Shown here piece by piece: positions 1 to 6,076 of a DNA stretch of 9,647 bases. The stretch's first letter is position 1; every line of letters starts with the position of its first letter. A model generated the notes under the pieces. That model searched no databases, had not been told where the DNA came from, and was given only the letters and a program-made list of their open reading frames with translations. The DNA is taken from the NCBI GenBank assembly GCA_905204225.1, contig CAJKZK010000068.1, positions 1-9,647 of the forward strand. The letters are read 5' to 3'. Source of the stretch: an uncultured Bacillota bacterium. Its GTDB lineage: Bacteria > Bacillota_I > Bacilli_A > RFN20 > CAG-449. A program made the translations under genes and the position numbers.

Positions 1-36
1 CGTCTGGATTGTGCTTTTCCTTTCTTTTTGTTCCCT

Positions 37-285
37 TTAATTAGCCATGAACTGAGTTAAAGCATAAGAACCATTACTAAATAATTGTAATTGTTCATAA
101 TATTTACTTTCTTTTGTTTCTGTAACTTCTTTACCTTCACCATCTTTATAAGTTGTTGTTTCTTTAATAACATATTTAGCAATATAGATGTTATCTAATT
201 CAACTTTTGGTTCATTTGAGCAGCTTGTTAATGCACCAACTGATGTGAATGCAAGAGCAGCTAATAATAAAAATTTCTTTTTCAT
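37..285 (-). CDS. Small secreted lipoprotein, possibly truncated
   Basis: An 82-residue protein with a classic lipoprotein signal: KKK at the N-terminus, a hydrophobic stretch at about residues 5-18, and lipobox LTSC with the modified cysteine at residue 22. The mature part is only about 61 residues, polar and rich in T, K and E, with a segment (LQLFSNGSYALTQ) of the kind seen in small beta-rich surface domains. No family is recognised. The start at 285 was chosen over an ATG at 348 because AAAGGAGG lies 5 bases before it and the signal peptide begins there. The gene follows the kinase at 433-1731 on the same strand, with its own regulatory region between. Past the TAA at 37-39 the same frame stays open to the window edge, so the product could be a shortened form of a longer lipoprotein. 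Lipoprotein call firm; function unknown. Confidence 0.75.
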   Translation of the reverse strand: MKKKFLLLAALAFTSVGALTSCSNEPKVELDNIYIAKYVIKETTTYKDGEGKEVTETKESKYYEQLQLFSNGSYALTQFMAN

Positions 286-290
286 AAAAT

Positions 291-298
291 CCTCCTTT
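291..298 (-). promoter_or_regulatory. Ribosome binding site deciding the lipoprotein start
   Basis: AAAGGAGG on the minus strand, 5 bases before the ATG at 285. It lies inside the longer open frame that begins at 348, which shows that 285 is the true start and places the cre site and promoter elements upstream of the gene rather than inside it. Confidence 0.85.
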
Positions 299-332
299 AA
301 AAAGTAATTTTCTAAAAGTATTTTAAAAAGAA

Positions 333-348
333 ATGAAAACGCTTGCAT
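333..348. promoter_or_regulatory. cre site (CcpA operator) upstream of lipoprotein gene
   Basis: ATGAAAACGCTTGCAT matches the cre consensus WTGNAARCGNWWWCAW at 15 of 16 positions; the one mismatch is G in the last W position. It sits about 50 bases upstream of the start codon at 285. Binding of CcpA here would give carbon catabolite repression, either by blocking initiation or as a roadblock. The sequence match is seen; CcpA binding is inferred. Confidence 0.6.
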
Positions 349-351
349 GGT

Positions 352-360
352 TTTGGCTTG
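352..360 (-). promoter_or_regulatory. Possible single LytTR half-site next to cre
   Basis: On the minus strand this reads CAAGCCAAA, sharing the GCCAAA core with the proximal half-site of the esterase operator (TTTGCCAAA). The 9-mer in the matching position 12 bases further upstream (TGGGACATA) matches poorly, so only one half-site is credible. Its placement just upstream of a cre resembles the arrangement before the gene at 2953-5973. Confidence 0.3.
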
Positions 361-389
361 AGTGGTTGAAATTATGTCCCAAAATGCAA

Positions 390-418
390 ATTATATAAAT
401 GGAATTAATATTTTTAAA
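390..418 (-). promoter_or_regulatory. Candidate promoter for the lipoprotein gene
   Basis: A perfect -10 hexamer TATAAT (390-395) has a 17-base spacer to TTTAAA (413-418), a 4 of 6 match to the -35 consensus. It lies within the severed coding tail of the upstream kinase. In such AT-rich DNA chance matches are common. An activator-dependent start nearer the gene, with a TAAAAT-like -10 at 320-325, is an alternative. Confidence 0.3.
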
Positions 419-432
419 GAAAAAACATTATT
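391..432 (-). other. Severed C-terminal tail of the kinase at 433-1731
   Basis: Directly after the TAA at 433-435 the same frame continues for 13 codons, reading NNVFSLKILIPFI, and then reaches a second TAA at 391-393. This lines up with the C-terminus of the paralogous kinase at 6077-7375 (KNDLFNVDIIIPIKGKN), including the final hydrophobic strand and IP. It is therefore best read as the original end of the gene, now cut off by a nonsense codon. Confidence 0.7.
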
Positions 433-1731
433 TTAATATGAAATATTGGTTACTCCATGGTATTTTTTTACTATTGATTTAATAGATGAAATACCATATC
501 CATGAAAACCTACATTATCTTTAGTAGTATTGATTTGTCCATTATCAATATTTAATTTACCATCATAAAAATTAACAATTGAAATCATTATATTGTTTAA
601 ATATGTATCCACATTAATATTTATCATTTTATTATTGTCATCTAGTTTTTCTACAGCTTCAAGAGCATTATCAAGAGCGTTGCCAAATAGAGTATATATA
701 TCTATTGAATCAATAAATTTCAATTGTTCAGCATTACCAAGATAAGATAATTTTATATTTTTATTTATACAATGTAATTGTTTTTCCATTAAAATAATAT
801 CAAGAACATCATTATTTGTATGAATATTAATATCATAAATCATGATTTCTTTTTGTAATTTATTTAAAGTTTCATTACGATCTTCTGTTTTCATATTTTT
901 TAAATCTTCAATCTGATGTTTTAAATCATGACATTTATGATTTATTAAATCAATTGATTCTTTTTTTAATTGATATTGTTTTTTATTTTCATATAATAAA
1001 TGATTTATAACCTCTTTTTCATTTTGACTTTTGTTTTCATAAAGCAATAAATACACTGCAAAAAGAATTAAAAAACAAGTCAAAAATTCTATAGCCAATC
1101 CTAAATAATTAGGATTTAAAACATCACCAGAACGATAAATTGTTTGACCAGAAAAAGTTAAAAATAAAGTAATAATTAACATAATTGTATACATAACAAT
1201 AGTACTTCTTTTTTCTGGAGCGTAAACATTACCAATATTTTTAAATTTTTTTGCTGCTAAAAAATAAATAGGTATTAATAATAATGCATAAGAAAATAAA
1301 CATATTATAAAATATAACCATAATTTATTTCTTAAATCCGGAAATAAAGTTAACGCGATCAATTCATTAATAAACGTATATTCTATATGTTGTAAAGCAT
1401 AACCAACAGATGTATATAATAAACTTTGTTCAAAAGAAAATTTAAAGCAAAATGTTAAATAAAAACAAGTTAAAATTGTTAAAAAACAATACCAAATTAC
1501 TACAGAAGCTTGTATGACTATCCCATTAATACTTAATGAATTTAAAATCCCAATTAAAATTAAATATCCTTGAGATAATATAATCATTAATATAGTAGAA
1601 ATAGAAAATTTAATTACAAAATGATTTCTTTTTTGACAAAAAGGGAAAACTAAAATTAATTCTCCTAAAATTAATTCGATAATAAATCTTAATTCTTCAA
1701 AAACATTTAAAGGAGTAAACATATTAAACAT
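433..1731 (-). CDS. GHKL sensor histidine kinase (AgrC-like), C-terminus lost to a nonsense codon
   Basis: A 432-residue membrane sensor kinase. Six or seven hydrophobic helices fill residues about 10-235, followed by a short coiled linker, a phosphoacceptor motif CHDLKH (His268), an N-box-like FGNALDNALEAV and a G-box-like GYGISSIKSIVKKYHG. This is the AgrC/ComD-type architecture that autophosphorylates and passes phosphate to a LytTR regulator. The partner gene lies directly upstream and overlaps it by 8 bases. An ATG at codon 4, one base after the partner's stop (TAATATG), is an equally possible start, and neither has a strong ribosome site. Compared with the paralogue at 6077-7375 the protein stops about 14 residues early, missing the last strand of the ATPase fold. 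The in-frame sequence beyond still encodes that strand. Activity may be lost or reduced. The ligand is unknown. Confidence 0.85.
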   Translation of the reverse strand: MFNMFTPLNVFEELRFIIELILGELILVFPFCQKRNHFVIKFSISTILMIILSQGYLILIGILNSLSINGIVIQASVVIWYCFLTILTCFYLTFCFKFSFEQSLLYTSVGYALQHIEYTFINELIALTLFPDLRNKLWLYFIICLFSYALLLIPIYFLAAKKFKNIGNVYAPEKRSTIVMYTIMLIITLFLTFSGQTIYRSGDVLNPNYLGLAIEFLTCFLILFAVYLLLYENKSQNEKEVINHLLYENKKQYQLKKESIDLINHKCHDLKHQIEDLKNMKTEDRNETLNKLQKEIMIYDINIHTNNDVLDIILMEKQLHCINKNIKLSYLGNAEQLKFIDSIDIYTLFGNALDNALEAVEKLDDNNKMININVDTYLNNIMISIVNFYDGKLNIDNGQINTTKDNVGFHGYGISSIKSIVKKYHGVTNISY

Positions 1732-2425
1732 ATTTTTCTACCAATACTTTCTTAAATTCTTGTTTTCTAGAACGTGATATTTTTAATATCGTATCTTTAA
1801 TATAAATATCATCACCTATTATTTTATTAATTGCTTTGATATTTACCAAATTATATTTGTTAATTCTAAAAAAACCGTAATTAGTTAATTTTTCTTCTGC
1901 AGAAGATAAAGTTTGTCTAACTATATATTTTTTATCACCAACATAATATGTCAAATAATGACCATATACTTCAATATATAAAATATCATTAATATTGACT
2001 GAAATAGTTTCTTCACTAGTATTAAGTATTAATCCATTGAATGTTTTAGTTTTAATTTTATTAATAATTCTAGGCATTTTCAATTCAAAATCTTCTTTAG
2101 TCAAAGGTTTTATAATATAAGCAGAAGCATCAACAGAATACCCATCTAAAACATAAGACATACTAGAAGTAACAAAAACAATTATTAAATCGCTACCTAA
2201 TCTTTCTCTTGTTTTTTTTGCAATATCCATTCCTGTTAAACTACCACCTAAAAAAATATCTAGAAATACTAAATCATACACGTCATTATCATTTAAAAAA
2301 CTATCTGCATAAGTAAATGTTTTTATTGTAAAATCTATATTATTTTTAGGGAAATATTCATTTATTAATTTAATAAGTCTTTCTCTATCTAATTCATTAT
2401 CTTCTACAATTCCAATTTTAATCAC
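1724..2425 (-). CDS. LytTR-family response regulator (AgrA/VirR-like)
   Basis: A 233-residue two-component regulator. The receiver domain (about 1-120) has the acidic pair E8/D9, the phosphorylation site D56 in LVFLDIF, T86 and the conserved lysine K106 in IIKPL. A LytTR DNA-binding domain covers about 133-232, with the family signature FFRINKYNLVNI. Such proteins bind direct repeats about 21 bp apart and activate transcription. The start is GTG at 2425: no other start lies near the receiver's first strand, and AGGTGAA sits upstream. It overlaps the kinase gene at 433-1731 by 8 bases, so the two form one operon. No clear promoter is seen in 2426-2497, and expression may begin just after the terminator at 2498-2534. 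If the partner kinase is broken, this regulator may depend on the second kinase or on other phosphate donors. Confidence 0.92.
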   Translation of the reverse strand: MIKIGIVEDNELDRERLIKLINEYFPKNNIDFTIKTFTYADSFLNDNDVYDLVFLDIFLGGSLTGMDIAKKTRERLGSDLIIVFVTSSMSYVLDGYSVDASAYIIKPLTKEDFELKMPRIINKIKTKTFNGLILNTSEETISVNINDILYIEVYGHYLTYYVGDKKYIVRQTLSSAEEKLTNYGFFRINKYNLVNIKAINKIIGDDIYIKDTILKISRSRKQEFKKVLVEKYV

Positions 2426-2497
2426 TGTTATTCACCTACAAATATATTAATATTTTTTATATTGTTTTGTCTAGATACAATTTTTATATATTTTTTC

Positions 2498-2534
2498 AAT
2501 AAAAAAAAGATGCAAGAAATTACTCTCACATCTT
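2498..2534 (-). terminator. Intrinsic terminator of the GH3/membrane-protein operon
   Basis: On the minus strand an 11-bp hairpin (AAGATG, two G-U pairs, AGA; loop GTAATT; then the complement ending CATCTT, 2507-2534) is followed by eight T residues. It lies 19 bases past the stop of the gene at 2553-2951 and before the regulator at 1724-2425, separating the two operons. Confidence 0.85.
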
Positions 2535-2552
2535 AATTAATTTAGATATATA

Positions 2553-2951
2553 TTATTTATCTTCTTTACTTAGTCCGATTGAAAATCCTACTATTGAAGT
2601 AATTACTGCTAAGATATCACATATTACAAAGATAAAGAAAGCTACATCAAATACATTACCATCAACACCAAAGAATACATTTGAAATATATAACATTTCA
2701 GTATTTAATAAAACAGCAAGTGATATTGAATAAAATATAACAGGTAATAATCCACCAATTTTAAAATCTTTGTAAAGAACTAATGCATTAATAACTATCC
2801 CAATTACTAACATTGCTACAGCTAATCCACTTACTGGAGATAAATAATTACCATTTCTAGCAACATAACAAATAGTTGTAATAATAGCAAGAATTAATGC
2901 ACATGCTTCTACATACCAACCAGATTTTTTTGTTTGCATAAATTTATTCAT
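2553..2951 (-). CDS. Small four-helix membrane protein coupled to the GH3 hydrolase
   Basis: A 132-residue integral membrane protein of unknown function with four hydrophobic helices (about 14-31, 39-60, 67-84, 101-124) and a charged tail GLSKEDK. The start at 2951 was preferred to the ATG at 2990 because AAGGAGG lies 9 bases before it. That ribosome site is formed by the last codons of the GH3 gene, and the start follows the GH3 stop by one base (TAATATG). Tight translational coupling implies a joint role with the hydrolase, such as membrane placement or assembly. The order of helices and the stretch YK..K...LP..Y..S.....LN resemble the first 112 residues of the esterase at 8179-9456, but similarity among hydrophobic helices can arise by chance. 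A terminator follows directly. Confidence 0.8.
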   Translation of the reverse strand: MNKFMQTKKSGWYVEACALILAIITTICYVARNGNYLSPVSGLAVAMLVIGIVINALVLYKDFKIGGLLPVIFYSISLAVLLNTEMLYISNVFFGVDGNVFDVAFFIFVICDILAVITSIVGFSIGLSKEDK

Positions 2952-2952
2952 A

Positions 2953-5900
2953 TTATTCTTCCTCCTTTTTATTAGGGGTAAATGCACCAATTAACATAAG
3001 TCCCAAAGAGAAAGCAAATACAATGCTTGAAACAACAGTAGTAGCAGTTAAAGCATTTTCATACCACACTCTTACTACAACAATTTTTGATGAAGAAGTC
3101 ATACCATTCATCGCTGCACTATTAGCAAAATTGTATAATTGACGATGTAAAGCTTCTCTCATATTATTCATAAGTTTAGTATCTTCAGTAAAGTTAATAT
3201 TTTCAAGATAAGTAGCAAATCCAGTACCAGAAGTACAGAACATATGTGTACCTGCTTCATAAGCAAGTTGAGGTTCCATTAAACTTCCTTGTTTTTGTCC
3301 AAAGTCAGTAGTTACATTTCCTAAGAAGCCAAATTCTTTTTCCATAACATTTTTCCATAAATTAGAATAATGTCCTGACCAAACCATGCCTAATCTATTA
3401 AATGCACCCATAACACCTGAACATGATTTATCATTTTCACCAGTTGTTTCAAATGAATATTGGAACGCTCTTAAATAAATTTCTCTAATTGCTTGTTCGT
3501 TTGAGAATGTACATACACCAATACGATTTGTTTCTTGATCATTTAAGAAGAAATGTTTTAAATATGGAATTGTGCCTTTTTCCATTGCGCCATGAACTTC
3601 TGCTTCACATAATTTACCTGCAATAAAGCCATCTTCTGAGAAATATTCAAAGTTTCTTCCAGCATAAGGAGTTCTATGAGTATTAGCACCAGGGCCATAC
3701 CAGCCGACTCCACCTCCCCATAATCCTTCTTCACCAAAACTCTTACCAATTTCATTAATTAATGGAACATTCCAAGTTCCAGCCATTACAGTTTCAGTAG
3801 GATAAAGAACAGTTAATTCAGTAGTTTTCTTTACTTTTTCAGCATCATATTGAACTGTATAATCTTCAATATAATTTGATTTAGTCCATGCTGCTGGTCC
3901 ATCAACAGCAGTTGTAGCAGGTAAACCAACACTTGCAAGAGGTTTTCTACCTTGAGAAGTTGAATCTAAATAATCTTGTTTTGTTAATTGATCTAATAAT
4001 AAATCCCAGTTTGGATCATCATAAGAAGCACCAATCATCATAGCTAAAGTATATTTCTTTTCAGCTCCGAGAGTTACTTTTTTTCCATCAGTTTCTTTAG
4101 TATATGCGCTTGGTAATGTTCCAGTTCCTTTATTATCTGATGAATAATATGAATTAGCTACATTAATCATTTTTTGGCTTGCTACAAAATTAGTCATTGA
4201 TTTAGGCCATGTTTTATTCCAATCACTTCTTGATAAATATGTTATTTTTTGATTTTCAGATAAATAATTATTAACATCCACTTCATCAAATTGGTTAGTA
4301 ATTTTTGTTTTAGTAGCAGTTTGGCTAGCCATATATTCTTCTAGATTAAATGTTGTTTTTGTAGAAAGAACAGCATTTTTACTATTTCCTTGACCAACCA
4401 TTAATGCTTTTTGCTCACTAGTTAAGCCTTTTTTCTCTAAAATATTGTTTAAAGCATCATGAGCCCCATTACCAATAGCAAAATAATAATCACCTTTATC
4501 CATGATATATGTTTTATATGTTTTTGCATCATAAGTAGCAATATCTTTTAATTCTACTTCAATAGTAGTATCAATAGAAGAATTTGCTTTTACATCAACT
4601 TTAGTAAAGCCACATAATTGAACACTTGATTTTTCTAATCCACCTGTTATATATGGTGCTTGAGCATATACTTCAACTGTATCTTTAGCATCAAATGAAG
4701 ATTCATTAGTTACTTTAACAGTAAAAGTAGCTTTTTTAGTATTCCAATCAACATTAGAAGAAATTAATTCTTGAGATAAATTAGCATAAGATAAGCCATA
4801 TCCAAATGGGAATTGTACTTCTTTAGCATAATTCCATGTTGTATCAACATAACTTCCTGCACTACTATTAGCATTTCCTCTATTTAAAACATAATCTTCA
4901 TAACGGGTTTCATAATATCTATAGCCAACATATATACCCTCATTATACATAACATACTTTCTTGAATCTGGATTTAAAATATCATCTTTATTTGAGAAAG
5001 TATAGTCACCAAAGTTTTGCATTGCTGGTGATGAATATGAATCATACGCATAAGTATCTGCTAATTTACCACTTGGACATGCTTTACCAACAAGAATATC
5101 AGTAACTGCATCTAAGCCAACTTCACCAGTTCCACCAATATATAAGCAAGCATCAATATTGTATTCATCTAAAAAGCCCAATTCTACAGCATTAAAAGTA
5201 TTTACTAAGACAATTCTCTTTTTGAATGGTCCATCTTTCATTGCTTGTAAAACAGATTTTTCTTCATCAGTAATAGCTAAATATTTATCTATTCCTGCTG
5301 ATAAATCACTTCCTTCACCACCAGTTCTTGAAAGAATAAATATAGCAGCGTCATTATAAGAAGAAAAACTATTTGTCATTTCAGTAGTGAATTCACTAGC
5401 AGCAATTTCTGTAGCCTTTTTAAGGTTACGAAATTTCATAGTAGTTCCACCCCAACCTTTAGATTCAGTAAATCCTACTTTATTATCATATTTTTCTTTA
5501 TAAAAATTATAAGCAGTCATATTCATGTCTAATTTATTATCATTTTGACATGCAGTAATCAAATCTTGTAAACGACCACCTTCAGGAGTAATTCCTCCCG
5601 AACCAGAGCTACCATACAATACTTCTGCTGATGAATAAGATAAGAAAGTAACTTTAGCGCCTTGATTTAAAGGTAATGCATTATTTTTATTTTCCATTAA
5701 TACAGTACCTTCTAATTGTACTTGTTTTGCTTTTTCTCTAGCATTTTTCATTACATCTTTATAAGATGTAAAACTTGATTTAAAATGAATTGGATCTTCA
5801 TTGGCATTTTCATCTGTAACAATTTTGGTATTGTTTATATTAAGCATTTTGTTAATATAACCAGACCATTCATTAGTTACTAAAGTTCCACCAATAGATA

Positions 5901-5973
5901 AAATTAATATCATTGATGAAACTGAAGCGACTGAACGCCAAACACCAAGTTTTCCTAATGTTTTAATTTTCAT
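2953..5973 (-). CDS. Membrane-tethered glycoside hydrolase family 3 (beta-glucosidase-like), permuted domains
   Basis: A 1006-residue exo-glycosidase, probably acting on beta-glucosides or similar at the outer face of the membrane. A signal-anchor helix spans about 15-33. Next comes the alpha/beta sandwich normally found second in GH3 (about 80-400, opening EGTVLMENKNNALPL, with probable acid/base E220 in GGEGSD). A fibronectin-III-like domain follows (about 405-515). The TIM barrel comes last (about 625-955), with D691 in VDGPA, KHF-type K806/H807 and the probable nucleophile D890 in TTDFG. A second helix (about 976-997) and tail NKKEEE end the protein. Sandwich-before-barrel order is known from Ruminococcus and Butyrivibrio GH3 enzymes; anchors at both ends are less usual. 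The positive N-terminus and two helices predict both termini inside and the catalytic body outside. All catalytic positions look intact. AGGAGG lies 4 bases before the ATG. Confidence 0.92.
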   Translation of the reverse strand: MKIKTLGKLGVWRSVASVSSMILILSIGGTLVTNEWSGYINKMLNINNTKIVTDENANEDPIHFKSSFTSYKDVMKNAREKAKQVQLEGTVLMENKNNALPLNQGAKVTFLSYSSAEVLYGSSGSGGITPEGGRLQDLITACQNDNKLDMNMTAYNFYKEKYDNKVGFTESKGWGGTTMKFRNLKKATEIAASEFTTEMTNSFSSYNDAAIFILSRTGGEGSDLSAGIDKYLAITDEEKSVLQAMKDGPFKKRIVLVNTFNAVELGFLDEYNIDACLYIGGTGEVGLDAVTDILVGKACPSGKLADTYAYDSYSSPAMQNFGDYTFSNKDDILNPDSRKYVMYNEGIYVGYRYYETRYEDYVLNRGNANSSAGSYVDTTWNYAKEVQFPFGYGLSYANLSQELISSNVDWNTKKATFTVKVTNESSFDAKDTVEVYAQAPYITGGLEKSSVQLCGFTKVDVKANSSIDTTIEVELKDIATYDAKTYKTYIMDKGDYYFAIGNGAHDALNNILEKKGLTSEQKALMVGQGNSKNAVLSTKTTFNLEEYMASQTATKTKITNQFDEVDVNNYLSENQKITYLSRSDWNKTWPKSMTNFVASQKMINVANSYYSSDNKGTGTLPSAYTKETDGKKVTLGAEKKYTLAMMIGASYDDPNWDLLLDQLTKQDYLDSTSQGRKPLASVGLPATTAVDGPAAWTKSNYIEDYTVQYDAEKVKKTTELTVLYPTETVMAGTWNVPLINEIGKSFGEEGLWGGGVGWYGPGANTHRTPYAGRNFEYFSEDGFIAGKLCEAEVHGAMEKGTIPYLKHFFLNDQETNRIGVCTFSNEQAIREIYLRAFQYSFETTGENDKSCSGVMGAFNRLGMVWSGHYSNLWKNVMEKEFGFLGNVTTDFGQKQGSLMEPQLAYEAGTHMFCTSGTGFATYLENINFTEDTKLMNNMREALHRQLYNFANSAAMNGMTSSSKIVVVRVWYENALTATTVVSSIVFAFSLGLMLIGAFTPNKKEEE
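2961..2967 (-). promoter_or_regulatory. Ribosome binding site embedded in the GH3 stop region
   Basis: AAGGAGG on the minus strand is made from the Lys-Lys-Glu-Glu-Glu codons at the end of the GH3 gene and lies 9 bases before the ATG at 2951. It fixes the start of the small membrane protein and shows translational coupling. Confidence 0.85.
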
Positions 5974-5977
5974 GATT

Positions 5978-6002
5978 CCTCCTATGGCAAGAATAATCTT
6001 GC
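5978..6002 (-). promoter_or_regulatory. Leader hairpin beside the GH3 ribosome site
   Basis: The ribosome site AGGAGG (5978-5983) is preceded, three bases away, by a perfect 6-bp inverted repeat: GCAAGA, loop TTAT, TCTTGC (5987-6002). In the mRNA leader this could stabilise the transcript or influence ribosome access; as DNA it could be an operator. The repeat is seen; any role is inferred. Confidence 0.4.
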
Positions 6003-6016
6003 TTTGTAAGGATAAT

Positions 6017-6044
6017 ATAATATAAGAAAGCGCTTTTATAACAA
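6017..6044 (-). promoter_or_regulatory. Promoter of the GH3 operon
   Basis: The -35 element TTGTTA (6039-6044, 4 of 6) and the -10 element TATTAT (6017-6022, 5 of 6) are 16 bases apart. This would start transcription near 6010, giving a leader of about 36 bases. The spacer is almost entirely occupied by a cre site, and a direct-repeat operator ends one base upstream of the -35, a good position for an activator that contacts RNA polymerase. Confidence 0.55.
6024..6039. promoter_or_regulatory. cre site (CcpA operator) inside the GH3 promoter
   Basis: AAGAAAGCGCTTTTAT matches the cre consensus WTGNAARCGNWWWCAW at 14 of 16 positions and scores equally on the opposite strand, around the palindromic core AAAGCGCTTT. 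Lying between the -35 and -10 elements, bound CcpA would block polymerase, as is known for many catabolic genes of Bacillota. This fits a sugar-releasing enzyme. Confidence 0.65.
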
Positions 6045-6045
6045 A

Positions 6046-6075
6046 GCTGGCAAAACTTGATTAAATATTGGCGAA
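6046..6075 (-). promoter_or_regulatory. Direct-repeat operator, LytTR-type, upstream of GH3
   Basis: On the minus strand TTCGCCAAT (6067-6075), 12 bases, then TTTGCCAGC (6046-6054). Six of nine positions are shared and the repeat period is 21 bp, two helical turns. LytTR regulators such as AgrA, ComE and VirR bind pairs of about 9-bp repeats with this spacing. The proximal copy ends one base from the -35 element. The esterase gene has a matching pair. Repeat and spacing are seen; the bound protein is inferred from the two LytTR genes alongside. Confidence 0.6.
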
Positions 6076-6076
6076 T

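Noticed and set aside
433..435. Stop-codon reassignment or programmed readthrough as an explanation for the TAA in the first kinase
   Set aside because: All other genes here end cleanly at TAA without homologous sequence following, and the codon context is not a known readthrough type; a simple nonsense change is the easier explanation.
2468..2481. Near-palindrome TTGTCTAGATACAA and a TAGACA/TAATAT pair as promoter or operator for the first regulator gene
   Set aside because: The palindrome matches only at its outer four bases, and the -10 candidate would place the start on the ribosome site; too weak to annotate.
3558..3755. A 65-codon minus-strand open frame inside the GH3 gene
   Set aside because: It overlaps the catalytic barrel region in another frame, has no ribosome site and no recognisable protein features; an overlap artefact.
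5159..5359. A 66-codon plus-strand open frame inside the GH3 gene
   Set aside because: It is antisense to the conserved sandwich domain containing E220, has no upstream promoter or ribosome site, and no gene-like composition.
5984..6025. A 13-codon plus-strand frame (MARIILLCKDNII) considered as a signal peptide gene between HK2 and GH3
   Set aside because: No ribosome site precedes it, it is antisense to the GH3 leader, and it is explained by the promoter, hairpin and ribosome site on the other strand.
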